Below, piece after piece: positions 33,042 to 44,767 of a stretch of DNA of 64,000 nucleotides. The number at the start of each line of letters is the position of its first letter. Position 1 is the first letter of the stretch. A program made the translations under genes and the position numbers. The stretch comes from Piezodorus guildinii (taxonomy: Eukaryota; Arthropoda; Insecta; Hemiptera; Pentatomidae): positions 167,144,366 to 167,208,365 of the forward strand of contig CM041295.1 of assembly GCA_023052935.1 (NCBI GenBank), written 5' to 3'. Below the pieces are notes generated by a model that saw only the letters and a program-made list of their open reading frames with translations, was not told the DNA's origin and ran no database searches.

Positions 33042-34734
33042 TCTAATGTTTTCTAATCTTAGTATCGTTTAAAGGCACTTCTATAATCTTGAGTTGGCTT
33101 AAAACCTAGTAGCGCAAGTTAAAAGTCGTTGAAATTTTTGTTTTTAGTTTCTGTAATAGAGTCAGTAATGATCATAAAGAGTGATGAGGAATTTAATAAT
33201 AATAATAAACTTTATTGCAGATCGATTAAGAAAAGTGATGACCCACAGCGAATCAAGGAGTTTAATATAAATTGCAAAATTATTTTTAAGGAACTAAGTC
33301 CAAGAATAAAAGCTTTTTTCTATTCCTTTTTATGTTATACATACATACCCTCGTGCATGTATGTATGCTAACCAGAGACTCAGCGAGCCGGGAAATGCGA
33401 GTCTTTGCCTGCATCCTATCAACCCCCCCCCCCCCCCCCCCTCGCCAAGTCCGATATACAGTAACCATCAACTCTTTGTTTTGGTCGATTACTAGTTTCC
33501 CCGTCAAGTGGCCGCTTATGAACCGTTTGGCGATTCTTTTATTACCTATCTCGACCGTTTTATAGCATTTCATTCACCACGATGCCATGACAAATCATGT
33601 TTGAGGTATGCAGTTTACGCTATCGATATAACTAAGGATAGCTGCGTTTCAACATAAGTCATTTTCCAGAGCGCCTTCCTAACCATCCGGCAACAATAAC
33701 CAAAATACCTTTTACGTAAGCAGAGCACAATTATTCGAAAATGCCGTTTTCTAGAATTTTTTAGTTTTATTGTAGATGGTACCTTAGTTTATTTTATTCT
33801 AAATCATATTACATTTTTTTAATTTATGTCTTTTAATTTTATTTCGCTATACTATACTATTTTTTATCTTTTTACATTACTTTTGTTTGTTTATTTATTT
33901 TAATTGATATCTTATTTTTTTTACTTTCGCTTACTAAGATATGAAATATATAGTAAGGAAAGTATTGCGATCGTGAAAATTATCTAATCCGAGTTTTTTT
34001 ATTTAAATTTATTATTATATCCATTTATGGTTCTTTATTTTTTTTCTTTATTTGTATATATGACACTTATAGCCTGTCTGTTGATTCAAATCGTGTTATA
34101 TGGCTAAAGATATAAACGCTTTATTCATTTGGCAATGCTGCCCACATACATCGGGTTGCTTAAATAACACAGCATACTATATCAATTCCTTGGACATATT
34201 TCACATACCTTTTCAATTTTTTTTTTCCTATTCTGATACAAATTTATAATATTTACATTTTTTTCTCTTTTATTTATTTACATTATTTTATTTTATTTCT
34301 CTCTACAACTAAATTTGAAATTTAGACCTTTGGTGCGCACATTATATAATCGAAATATTATGTAAAAAATAAATTGTTTTGAAAGAGAAGTTACTTAATA
34401 TTTCATCTTTGCGAACATATATTCCAGTATGTATATTTATGCACAGTGGTGTACACAAACAGATCTGTGCCCCAATGCGTACCATCAACTGTATAGGCGT
34501 TATGTTTTCCTCTTATTAGTCTTGGGTTCATGAATTCAATGCATTATATTTTAATAAAAATCTTATGGCACCGTTCTTTTCCATAGTTGCAACATCTTCC
34601 ATAAAAAAAAAAGATATTAAGTACAATAATACTGTTTCTTTTAATACCCACTTTTATTACGTTCATGGAGAGTTCTGTGCGACTGTGAAACTTGGTCAAC
34701 TTTAAAATATAAACAACGCCTTTGCGCAGAATAT
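33042..34734. other. No gene; C19 run and a foldback-family tip
   Basis: 33423-33441 is a run of 19 C. 33920-33990 (TTTCGCTTACTAAG...AGTATTGCGATCGTGAAAAT) is the outer tip of the foldback family, without the rest of the arm. The remainder is AT-rich without a supported gene. Confidence 0.6.
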
Positions 34735-35700
34735 GAATGAATGAATAAATTCTTTATTTACATAATATACACAATATTAATAACATATATGTTACAAAAT
34801 CAAAGCTCGCAAGACAATGGCGATGAGCCATCTGCCTAGTTGTCCTTTTTTTTTTTTTACAATTTTTATGATAATAATTATGATTAAATTTCAATTTTAG
34901 TAACATTTTGATCTATTGTTATTTATTGCAATAGTTTAATAATTAAAATGCTGGACCCAAAAATGTCTGTATTTTAAAGATTTATTTAAGTATGTAGCTC
35001 GTTTCACTCAATCGAGCCCCTTTTAATCTATTTATTACTTCTTCTGGAGTTAGCTTATTTTTTCCTAAATATTTTAACTCCTTTAAGACAGACCATATTG
35101 CCAAAGAGTGGTAGGTATCCTCTTTTAGATTAATATTGCACATGACAGAGACAGATACCCTCATCCAGGGCTAACAGCTAAGGCCCATCAGTTCTCTTCC
35201 TCTAAATGTTTAACATTTACTGTAGATACCAAGTTTGTTGTCGTGGATGAAATAAATTCTCTTTTCCGGGTCAAATTTTGCATATAACTTGTGAAATTAT
35301 ATATTTGCGTAGAATATATGGTCCGGAAAGGGATGGATTTTAGGGGGAATTTTGGATTTTTCATGACGCTTGCCTTTATTATTTCTGGAATGAAGTAGAT
35401 ATATATACATATATACAAAAGAAATGAAAAAAAAAAACATAAAGTAAAGCAAATAAAAACAAGAAATGAGAAGTAAAAAAAAACTAAGTTTGAACAAAAA
35501 TTAAAAAAAAAAAAAAAGCAAGATATTCAGCCAATGATTGAGTAATTTTAATCAAAAATCTAATTTAAAATTTAAGATTAACAAGCGTCAGTTTGGGAAA
35601 ATAGGTGTTGGAAAAGGACATATTTCCATGTGGATAAGGAAGAAGCATGACGTACATTGGAAGGAATGGAATTCCATAATGCAGTGGAATATATATATTC
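34735..35700 (-). pseudogene. 3' end of a CR1/L2-like retrotransposon
   Basis: On the minus strand, 35690-35578 encodes A-L-W-N-S-I-P-S-N-V-R-H-A-S-S-L-S-T and ends L-F-S-Q-T-D-A-C and stop. This is the conserved C-terminus of CR1/L2-type RT proteins (compare the element at 3384). A long AT-rich 3' region follows, ending in TTCATTCATTCATTC-type short repeats near 34735-34750, a common tail for such elements. It is 5' truncated near 35690. A 60-codon frame inside (34982-35164) is unexplained. Confidence 0.6.
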
Positions 35701-37597
35701 CCCTACATTATGGATGTATATGTATAATATATACGACGACCCAAAAAACACAAAACAAACTGACATGGCATCTGAAGTTATTTTAGTACTCCGTATGTTG
35801 CAAGGAGAATTACTAAACACAATACCTCAGAAAATACACTGACGCCAAAATGTTGTGTTATTTTGTGGAAAAAACTTCAGTGACAGTTGTATTGTTTATT
35901 GGTCGTTTACGCAACAAGTGAATCTTTTAATGGCTTGTAAACTAAGCTCTGGAGAATATTTGCTATTATCTACAGGGGGTAAAGTTGACTCAATAATGGA
36001 GATGGAGTACAATGTTCATGCGAATTCTCAACAGGTCAGGTTTGGTGATTAATGACCTATATGATTGATAAACGCTGCTAATAATTAAACAATGGTTTAT
36101 TATTTCTAAATAACTATATTACTGCCTTACTGTTAATATAGCTGTTTAAATGCAATTAACTAATATGAAAATACATAAACAATTCAAAGGAAAATGGTCA
36201 ATTACCACTGCTAATTTCAAAACGATATATAGATTTGATCGAGATATTTAATTATTAGTCAGGATGTTCTTATCCTAAAAGTCAATACATTTTATTCACT
36301 ATCTTAAAGTTATAGTGTTTTAAAATAGAGTTATAGGCGTATTTATAGGTAAAATTCCATTTTTTAAAATTTTTTTTTTTGATATTATTTGCCGTCCTTG
36401 TTTAAAAAACTCTAATACATTTTATACTTTCTTCAAAAATAACTGAGTTATTGAATTAAATCATATTTAATCGGACGCCATTTTAACATTAATCGTTGGA
36501 TATCAACGTCTAGGTGATAGGACCATCGTTGGATGCTCTAGCATTTTTGTTACAAATTTAAAAAAAATCGGTCCAATTGTTACAGTAGGTCAAAAGTAGC
36601 GGACGGCGGACAAACGGATTTTTTTATTATTTATTCGGATTCTACGTATCTCAAAGTTTGAGGGAGGGTAATTTTTTTTTCTTGGTCGATTAAAAAGTTC
36701 ATTATTGAAAATAATAAACCAAAAACAGGTACCGGTCGTAAATTTGGTTGATTCTCTTCCGTCGCAAATTTTTTCAATAATCTTTCATCTCTCAGATTGA
36801 TTGCTCGATTATTTTTTTTTGAATCATTGATTCTGGCTGTTGAAGAACAAGGTTATTCACCCTTTGACATTTTATCGTTTTTGAAAGGGGCAAATCGAGC
36901 ATATCCTTCGAAATAGTAAAATTAGTTCTTTTCGTGCATGACCTACCCTTCTTCCCTACTATAGAAAGTTAGACTTATGCAATTTCGGACCGATTCTTTG
37001 ATCGGAAAGAGAGTAGCGATATTTAAAAGTGTCGTTTTTAGTGTGGTTATCCTTGTCACTAATTGAAATATTACGATTCGTATCTTTTTAAAAAGGGATT
37101 CGAGTAAAAATGGTACTTGATTTCTACGTACTTTGAATAGTATTCAAGTTACAAGATATTTCAATTGTTAAGAGTAATTTTAACGACAATGGTGACTTGA
37201 ACTTAAAATAAAATAAAATATATTAAAAAACCTTAATAAAATATTAAATCGGGCACATCCTTGGAAATAGCAAAATAAAAGCTCAAAGACATGAGTTTTC
37301 CGCAGGCCATTAGGTCTTGTGGGTAGAGACCAGAGGGCCCCTTAAAAGGCATAGGTTAAATTTTCAACTATTGTATAGGTTAGTTACTAATGAGATTACT
37401 TTGTTAACCATAATGAGTTTAACAAACATTTAAGGAAAATTGAGTGACATTTCTTGATTTTTTTAGTTGATTTAAAAGGTTAGAATTAATGTATAGTCAG
37501 TCTACTTGAGAAATTCATTTACTCTATGACACAAACTTGTTATTAATCTTTATAATTAACCAATGGTAGAACTATCGATGACTGCAAAGTGCATTTC
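35701..37597. other. No gene recognised
   Basis: AT-rich. 36360-36660 has the feel of an old dispersed repeat. 37070-37130 resembles 53240-53310 (GTATCTTTTTAAAAAGG...GAGTAAAAA). Short open frames at 35538-36052 have no recognisable product. Confidence 0.4.
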
Positions 37598-37753
37598 CTA
37601 TGTCCTCCATTGGCGGGTCATGGAATGAATGAGATCCACATCTGCGAAGCGGTCGTTGTTATCATCTGGTAGGATGTTCCGGTATCGGATGTTGGCAGGC
37701 CTGTTTCCAATAATACAGGGCTGCCACTCTCGACTCAACCTTGACCGAGATGC
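37598..37753 (-). CDS. Candidate host exon
   Basis: On the minus strand a good acceptor (CTATTTTGCTTAG) is followed by 51 open codons and a TAG at 37598-37600. The frame begins A-S-R-S-R-L-S-R-E-W-Q-P and includes N-I-R-Y-R-N-I-L-P-D-D-N-N-D-R-F-A-D-V-D. GC content is near half against an AT-rich background, and there is no repeat partner in the window, both pointing to an exon. The NxRYxNILPxD phrase recalls the start of protein tyrosine phosphatase domains, but the rest does not confirm it. If it is terminal, the protein would stop there; no clear donor was seen. Confidence 0.45.
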   Translation of the reverse strand, partial: ASRSRLSREWQPCIIGNRPANIRYRNILPDDNNDRFADVDLIHSMTRQWRT

Positions 37754-38284
37754 CTAAGCAAAATAGTCATAAATTACTTTCCTATTTGTGGCTGTAATTG
37801 GTAACCTTGCCTATGGACTTTCTATTGCTGTAATATGTCCAATTATTGATATTAATCAATTTGTGCACAAGAAAAAGTAGGTAAACTATTTTTTTTTTGT
37901 TATAATTATTTTATTGACTATAAAACGATTTTAAACTAATATTTATAAATCCTAAAACAAAATACCCTGTACCTATACAACCCTCATGTTCACTACTTAT
38001 TAGATTCATACTGTTTTACGGGCACTGGTATTAATGAATTGACCTTTTGAATGCCAGGCGAAAAAAAAGTTCCTATGCGAAGATAATCGGCCGAATTCGA
38101 CAAATATGCAACGATTTGGAAAAACGTTTATAAAAACAAACAACAAATGATATTTATATGTTTAAAAATGCCACGTATTCGAAAAGAAATGGAGAATAAA
38201 GCAATTATAAATGATTTTCCAATATCAATTGAAAAAAATATAAATCATACATTTATAAATAATATAAAAATTGGGTTCTATCTT

Positions 38285-38402
38285 TTATAACTTTGGAGCT
38301 AGAAGAGTGTCAGGTGCCGAGAGTCCATCTTGCTGCTCCAGCGTTAACAGAGTCCCAGCACACTCCGGTACAAAATGCCAGTCCCAAACCGTTTTACAAA
38401 TC
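38285..38402 (-). CDS. Candidate host exon, weaker
   Basis: On the minus strand an AG acceptor (GACGAAG) precedes 38 open codons. They include V-W-D-W-H-F-V-P-E-C-A-G-T-L-L and L-S-A-P-D-T-L-L-A-P-K-L, then a stop at 38285. GC-rich compared with its neighbours. The product is not recognised. The plus strand is also open here (from 38271), so strand choice rests on the more protein-like minus translation. It might be repeat-derived. Confidence 0.3.
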
Positions 38403-38849
38403 CTTCGTCAACGAAATTTGATCATTTACAATCAAATTAGATCAATCATAAATGTATTTAGAGATAAAGGTTTCTCGCAGTGCAAAGATTAAGGCACTAT
38501 ATCGTCGTTGGCACTTTTGGCAAGTGTAGCAAACGACGATTAATCAATATTTAAGGATTAAGGTAGCAACTGAAATTATCAAGTGCATAATAGTACTCAA
38601 TGCTGAGATATATGCTAAATTTTTAATACAATTCTTCCACATATCCATTAATGTTTTTCCTCATACAATTACAATGTCTCTAAGGATGCTTCTATATTTT
38701 TTTAATAATTATATGTCAGAAACTTAAAGTTTTTTAAAAATAAGTTTCATAAGCCATCAATTTCGTTTCTTGTAAACAATGAATGTATTTTAAATTAAAT
38801 TATATATTATACAGTAAATAATTGAAATTTCACTTTATTATATTAACTT

Positions 38850-39979
38850 TATTTATTTATTTCTCCCTACCTTGCCATATGGCAATACGGGTGTCGGTAG
38901 CCATGACTGAGATGCTACCGGTAGTAATCTTGAATTTTTTTATTTTTTTCTCTTCCCAGCTTTTTCACTCTGGTCTCTCCTCGATGCCCATATCTTCAGC
39001 TTCTGCTTCTTCTTTCGGAGGTGGTCTTCCTCGATCCCGTCCTGTTCCACCTAAGTTAAAAGCTGCTGGACCAAGTAAAGTTTTCCAAGCGTGAATCAAT
39101 GATAGAAAATGTTCATAATTCTGTTTGGACACCAGCTGAGGGAAATTGCTCTCCGTGAGGACCCAGAACCCACATTCCCTCAGTAGTGCTTCGAAGGCAT
39201 AGCAGTCCACAATTATGTGTTCAGCAGTCTCCGGTACTCCACAACTGGGGCACTACCTAGCACTAGCATCTATTTCTTTCCCAAAACTGTGTAACTTACA
39301 TCGGAAAGCCCCGTGCCCAGTGAGGAATTGCGAGACCCAGTAATCCGGCACTATCTATTTAGCTTCCAATCGTGACTGGAACGTGGGGAAGAATTTCCTC
39401 AAGGTAACACCTTTTGAGGTTGTCACCCACCGTCTGTGCCACTCATCGATGGTATCTTCTTGGTTTGCACGCTTCCATTTCCTTGGGTCCTCCGCAATCC
39501 TCGAGGACCGAGCTGAGGATTGCCTCTTGAAAGCATCTTTAAATGAATCTTCACGCAGAAGGAGGTCGAGAGGTACCCCTCCTGCAAGAATTTGAACCGC
39601 CTCCTGCGATACAGTACGGTAAGCCTTTGTTACTCGTAGCAAAGCCGTTCGCTGAATGGTCGCCAACCTGCGCTTCTGCCGCTGTGTGATGTTCTTGAAC
39701 CACGCAGGGGGCGCGTACCTCAGGATACCCAGCACCATGCCGTTATAAATGGTCATTGTTGCTGGGTGTCTAAGGTCAACCCCAACAAAATGGTCCCTCC
39801 CCATTTTATTATGAAAAATAAAGGCTCAAGCCACAATACCCCAAGCGCATACCGCGCACTGTGTAAATATTTTATAAATAGAACTTTAAAATGCCTAAGG
39901 GCAAAACAAAGATCCATGTTTCTAGTTGTTTATATTTAGTTTAAGGCTGTATATACATGTAGTTTGTGGACTTAGTTTT

Positions 39980-40042
<63 letters not shown>

Positions 40043-40440
40043 GTCGCGCACCCCTTAGCACCCTCTAGTCTACTCATACCGTTGAAAACTAAGGCAACCC
40101 TATCGCTTAAGTAGTCCAGGTGAGGGGCCATGTTGAATCCTTTTCCAAAACGTATTCCTAAATAGGTGACCACTTCACTTGGACGTATTCTCGTACCCTC
40201 AATGCAAAGGTTTATGGGGTGTGCCCTATCCGTTTTACCTCTTAGAAGGATGGTCTGAGTTTTTGCTGCGGCCATTTTCTATTTCTTCGTGCGACACCAC
40301 CTTCCTACCAGGTTGGCGCTCCATATTCCAGCTCTGCTGTTAGATGCCACTACAACAACCAGGCCATCAACGTATGCAGTGGCAGATTGAGTACTCAAGC
40401 ACTCCCAGTAACTCGTCGAATATTAGATTAACTTGACTTA
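38850..40440 (-). pseudogene. R1-clade retrotransposon, C-terminal half, decayed
   Basis: Minus strand, in order: end of the RT palm (I-F-D-E-L-L-G-V-L-E, then Y-V-D-G where Y-A-D-D is expected, 40440-40350), a thumb region with K-T-Q-T-I-L-L-R-G-K and V-V-T-Y-L-G-I-R-F-G (40275-40060), an interruption with a long poly(A), then T-A-L-L-R-V-T-K-A-Y-R-T-V-S-Q-E-A (39804-39355) and a CCHC finger C-P-S-C...H...C near 39260-39210. The R-V-T-K-A-Y-R-T-V-S and L-T-G-H-G-A-F-R phrases are diagnostic of R1-like elements. Stops near 40270, 39355 and 39260. The 3' UTR (38850-38960) has a CTACCGGTAG palindrome. The catalytic change and the stops make it inactive. Confidence 0.85.
39984..40040. repeat. 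57-base poly(A) splitting the R1 remnant
   Basis: A pure A run on the plus strand at the end of about 180 bases (39805-39983) that do not fit the R1 reading frame. This looks like a small plus-strand retroposed insertion with its poly(A) tail, but no target duplication was established. Confidence 0.6.
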
Positions 40441-40756
40441 CCTTTCATCGACGCATCCCTATTTAATTAAATGATAACGATTCTAACGTTGTTGTTTTTT
40501 TAAGTCAAAACAAAACTCCCTCCAAAGGATGTTTTATGAGTAAACCATTAAAAACGTAGAAGTTTAAAAATTTAAGTTGAATAGCTACCATAAAATATTA
40601 TCATTAAAAACTGCCTTTAAAGAATTACCTTTTCTTTCCAACTCTTTCATGAACATGACATGTAAAAATAAAATGTAAATTAAATGCTATATAAAAAAAC
40701 TCTTCGATACTACGGATTTTTGTATGAGTATGATTTCTAAGAAATATCGTTAAAAA

Positions 40757-40815
<59 letters not shown>

Positions 40816-41608
40816 ACAGATGGCACATAGTCCTTCCTGTTGTTTTATTCTTAACGCACATTAAAACATTCGATTTATAGCTAGATTATTATTATTGAAT
40901 CCATTATTCGTCGAAATAAAACATGTATTTTTCTAATAATAACCATAATGTATATGATCAAAATTCGAAACTAATTCAGGTAAATTGTTTGTTTGACTTT
41001 CATGAGTGCATAATAACTAATAAGACGACAAATTTTGGAGACAATAAAGTGCAATAAAAGGTTTAAAAACGATTTACTTTTACTTGAAAAATTTATTGAA
41101 AATATAATTTGTAATTTTCGTTGAGGAAGGGACATTTTCAGAAATAATTAATATCTTTGATGCTATTGTAGAATCGGTATTCAAATTACTATACATCTAA
41201 ATTAAAACTTTCAACTCCATAATAATTACATAGCTACTAGAAGTATTCCTATTATTAATTCTAGTTGGGATCCGAGTATAAAGTAATTATACAATTAATG
41301 AAACAAGTTCAATTTACAGCTCACCATTTAGAAATTTGTAATAGAAAGACCCTAGGTGAAAAAAACCCATTACTCTGAGAAGAAGTTATTAGACAAATTA
41401 ATAAAAACTGTGGGTAGACTATTGAGTCGTTGAGTTTGAAAAGCTACTATATCCATCCTAGGAAATTTTACACCGAGCGCCAAAAGCTCTCATTACTATA
41501 TTTATTATTAAACCAGCTATTTTGATTATTTTCGCATTCTATATTGTAAGAATTGTTTTTTTAGTATATGAATAACACCATATTAAAGTTATAGTACGAT
41601 TTGGCAAG

Positions 41609-41610
<2 letters not shown>
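40441..41610. other. AT-rich interval; dispersed repeat hosting the J1 insertion
   Basis: Poly(A) and (TA)n at 40752-40815. From about 41460 the sequence matches 53920-54070 (GAGCGC..AAAA, AATTGTTTT, AATAACA, TAGTA..ATTTGG), so J1 inserted into a copy of this older repeat. No gene seen. Confidence 0.6.
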
Positions 41611-41646
<36 letters not shown>

Positions 41647-42088
41647 TGAGAAATATTACAATTTGTTGCATAATGAACAGTAGTAATAGAGATGTAGTAC
41701 ACATTCATACAATATATACAGCCAATAATGATAAAGTCAATTTACATAAAATCGGAAATAAATAAATTCAAATATATACAAAAAAAAAAAGTAACAAGAA
41801 ACAAATCAAAACAACAACCTGTAGTAGAGATAAATACAAGTTGGGAAATAAATAAAAATCATACAAGCATACTTAACTATATACAATATATACAATCAGC
41901 CAAAGGAACCCTAGACTCGGCTGCTCCCCCCACAAGTGAGGGGAGAAGCGGAATCCAAGAGAACCCAGCGCCTCACACTCAGCGCTTCACTGGTGTATGC
42001 CAGTGGAGGCCGAGCCAGAGCGGAATAGCCACAAACATACAGTACATGAGTGGAGGATCTGACCAGTGTCAGAACTCCAGATAAATGT

Positions 42089-44767
42089 TTACAAAACGTC
42101 GCGGGGCCACTGCCGTTTCAATCTTCGAGGAGGATTGTAGGGATGGGTGAAGCTGGAAAGCGATTGAGCAAGAGGATTAGGATGATGAAGAAGGTTCTGA
42201 TGGAATTTGGAGAATTTGGATGGTACCAGATCTAAAATAAATGGAATATTAAGGTCATGGTGTAGGGTACAGTTGGTAACGTAATAAGGAGCATTAACTA
42301 TTGTTCGGAGGACTTTGGATTGGAAGGATTGGATACGTTTGATGTTAGAATGTTTAGTTGTCCCCCATAGTTCAAGTCCGTAGGTCCATATAGGTTTCAG
42401 TACTGTCTTATATATTAGTAATTTGTTGTCGACTGTAAGATGAGATTTTCTGTTTAGTAATTTGTATAACCGGCCGAATCTGCGGTTGAGTTCTATCCTT
42501 TTAAGTCTCGTATGTGGGTTCCACGTCAGTCTTTTGTCTAGTAAAAAGCCAAGGTACCGGACTGTGTCTGAGGAAGGAAGCGGTATGGAATTGAATTTAA
42601 CTGTTGGACAGGATTTACGTCGAAGGGTGAAGGTGACGTGTGTACATTTGCTTTCGTTCACCTTAATTCGCCAAGCCTTACACCAGTCTTCGACAAGGGA
42701 AAGGTGCCTTTGGAGATTTAGAGATGCTACTTCAGGATCGGAATTGGATGATAAAATGGCTGTGTCGTCAGCAAATGTTGCCAGAAAGGTATCGGGATCG
42801 GTAGGGATATCGGCGGTGTAGAGGATGTAGAGGACGGGTCCTAAGACGCTGCCTTGAGGAACACCGGCCTCAACAGTATAATGTTTGGAAAATTCGGAAC
42901 CACAGCGAACTCGGAAGGAGCGGTTTGATAAATAGGATCGGAGGATTAGGTATAAGGATTGAGGTAAATGGGTTTTGAGCTTAAAGAGCAATCCCGGGTG
43001 CCACACCCGGTCAAAAGCTTGAGCTATGTCCAGAAAGGCACCCGAACAATACTCCTTGCACTCAAGGGCAGAGGAAATGTGATCCACAACTCGGAGTCCT
43101 TGCTGAACTGTGGAATGTTGAGAACGAAATCCAAACTGATGCGAAGGAAAATTTTTAAATTTATCTAGGATTCGTTTTAGTAGGAGCTTTTCGAAAATTT
43201 TTGAGAGGATCGGAAGTAGGCTAATAGGTCTGTAAGATGACGTGCTGTTGGAAGGTTTGCCTGGTTTCAGGAAAAGGATAATAGTTGAATGTTTCCATAA
43301 GAGAGGAAAATAGGTAGTGCGTAGGATACTGTTATAAAGATATGTAAGGAATGTAATGGCTTTCTGTGGAAGTTGTCTTAAGATCTGTGGCGTGAGGAGA
43401 TCATATCCAGGGGATTTACGGAGAGGAAGCTTTTTAAGAAGATATTTGACCTCAGAGGGATTAACTGCTTTAGGAGGTAAGGAGAGTGGTATTGGCGAAG
43501 TAAGGAACTGTTCAACTGTTGAAGTATGGTTTGGATTCAACTCAGGATGAGGAGTGAAAACTTTGGAAAGGTGCTGTGCAAATTCCTGGGCCTTATCCTT
43601 GTCAGAAGCAGCCCAGGAACTATCACCGCGCAGGAGAGGATGGGAAATCGTGTGAGTATTCAGGATTCTCTTCGTGACATTCCACAGGGAATTGTCACGA
43701 GTCGAGAGAGAGGAGAGGTAGGAATTGTAGGATTGGGAACGAAAGGTCGCCAACTCCCGCTTTAATTTTCTACAATAAAAGTTATAAGAGCGGCGATCTT
43801 CTGGGTGGCGGGTGCGTTGCCATAATGCTCTGGCTCGGCGTTTGGTGTTGATGAGGTCTGTCAGGTGTTGTGGTAAATGGCATTTGTAAGGAATAATTTG
43901 GGATTGTTTAGGAAAGGAGGCAGTCCAGGCAGCTTGTTGAATGAAGGTTGTAAAGGAATATACGGCATCATCAAGGTCAGAAGGGGTTTTGAGAGTTACT
44001 CTGAGGTCGATATCATTGGTGAGGATTTCCCGGAAGAGGTTCCAGTTGATGGGGCCTCTGATGAATGACGGTGGGAAAGGTTTCGGAATAGGAGTCATGG
44101 ATACATTTAGGATTAATGGACTATGATCAGAGGATAGTTCATCAAGGCGAGTTACGGAATAGTTCAGGGAGCCTAATCCGCTGTGGAAGAAGAAGTCGAG
44201 GATGTCTGGATTACGGTTAGGATCTGTTGGCCAGTAGGTAGGGGAATCGGGAGGTAGGAGATTAAGGCGTCTGGAGTTGAGTGCAGACAGCAATGTCCGT
44301 CCACGAGTATTTGTGGTTCTGCAACCCCATTGTTGGTGCTTCGCGTTTAAGTCTGCACCCAGAATAAAGTGATTTCCCAATGAGTTGAGAAGGGAACCAA
44401 ATTGGGTAATAGAAATAGAATTTTTAGGAGGGATATATGCTGATGCGATGACTAGCGGAAAGGAAAAGGTCTTGATTATAATAGAGGTGGCTTGTAGGAA
44501 ATCGTGGGCGGGAAGTGGGTGTAAGTGATGGGAGAGGGATCGGTTGACAATGACAGCAGTACCGGCATGGGCTTTGCCGTCTGGATGGTCTGTCCGGTAT
44601 GTTGTGTATTCAGGTATTTTGAAGTACTGTTTAGTGGTTAGTCTAGTTTCAGTAATGAGTGCAACGTCAACTTTTTTGTCTTGGAGTAAGGCTGTAAGTT
44701 CGTCAGTGTGAGTTCTAACACCATTCGCATTCCATAGGAGAATAGATAAGGAGTTATGTGAGGTCAT
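42089..44767 (-). CDS. J1 ORF2: AP endonuclease-reverse transcriptase
   Basis: 892 residues. It would nick target DNA and prime reverse transcription of the element RNA at the nick. Residues ~8-230 form an exonuclease III-like endonuclease with L-L-W-N-A-N-G, T-E-T-R-L, G-A-D-L-N-A-K-H-Q-Q-W-G and S-S-D-H-S-P-L-I-L. The RT follows (~420-720): R-K-S-P-G-Y-D, Y-R-P-I-S-L-L, H-Q-F-G-F-R, G-A-F-L-D-I-A-Q-A-F-D, G-V-P-Q-G-S-V-L-G-P and F-A-D-D-T with both catalytic Asp. The C-terminal region has I-K-P...W-T-Y-G-L-E-L-W-G and ends P-P-R-R-L-K-R-Q-W-P-R-D-V-L. Length is usual for jockey elements, which lack RNase H. The ATG directly follows the ORF1 stop in the same frame. No defect seen. Confidence 0.95.
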   Translation of the reverse strand: MTSHNSLSILLWNANGVRTHTDELTALLQDKKVDVALITETRLTTKQYFKIPEYTTYRTDHPDGKAHAGTAVIVNRSLSHHLHPLPAHDFLQATSIIIKTFSFPLVIASAYIPPKNSISITQFGSLLNSLGNHFILGADLNAKHQQWGCRTTNTRGRTLLSALNSRRLNLLPPDSPTYWPTDPNRNPDILDFFFHSGLGSLNYSVTRLDELSSDHSPLILNVSMTPIPKPFPPSFIRGPINWNLFREILTNDIDLRVTLKTPSDLDDAVYSFTTFIQQAAWTASFPKQSQIIPYKCHLPQHLTDLINTKRRARALWQRTRHPEDRRSYNFYCRKLKRELATFRSQSYNSYLSSLSTRDNSLWNVTKRILNTHTISHPLLRGDSSWAASDKDKAQEFAQHLSKVFTPHPELNPNHTSTVEQFLTSPIPLSLPPKAVNPSEVKYLLKKLPLRKSPGYDLLTPQILRQLPQKAITFLTYLYNSILRTTYFPLLWKHSTIILFLKPGKPSNSTSSYRPISLLPILSKIFEKLLLKRILDKFKNFPSHQFGFRSQHSTVQQGLRVVDHISSALECKEYCSGAFLDIAQAFDRVWHPGLLFKLKTHLPQSLYLILRSYLSNRSFRVRCGSEFSKHYTVEAGVPQGSVLGPVLYILYTADIPTDPDTFLATFADDTAILSSNSDPEVASLNLQRHLSLVEDWCKAWRIKVNESKCTHVTFTLRRKSCPTVKFNSIPLPSSDTVRYLGFLLDKRLTWNPHTRLKRIELNRRFGRLYKLLNRKSHLTVDNKLLIYKTVLKPIWTYGLELWGTTKHSNIKRIQSFQSKVLRTIVNAPYYVTNCTLHHDLNIPFILDLVPSKFSKFHQNLLHHPNPLAQSLSSFTHPYNPPRRLKRQWPRDVL

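Noticed and set aside
34982..35164. 60-codon minus-strand frame as a gene
   Set aside because: It lies in the 3' region of a truncated CR1/L2-like copy and has no recognisable domain or splice sites.
42462..42821. Plus-strand open frames across 42050-44130
   Set aside because: They lie antisense to the intact J1 ORF2, and their wording mirrors its coding strand.
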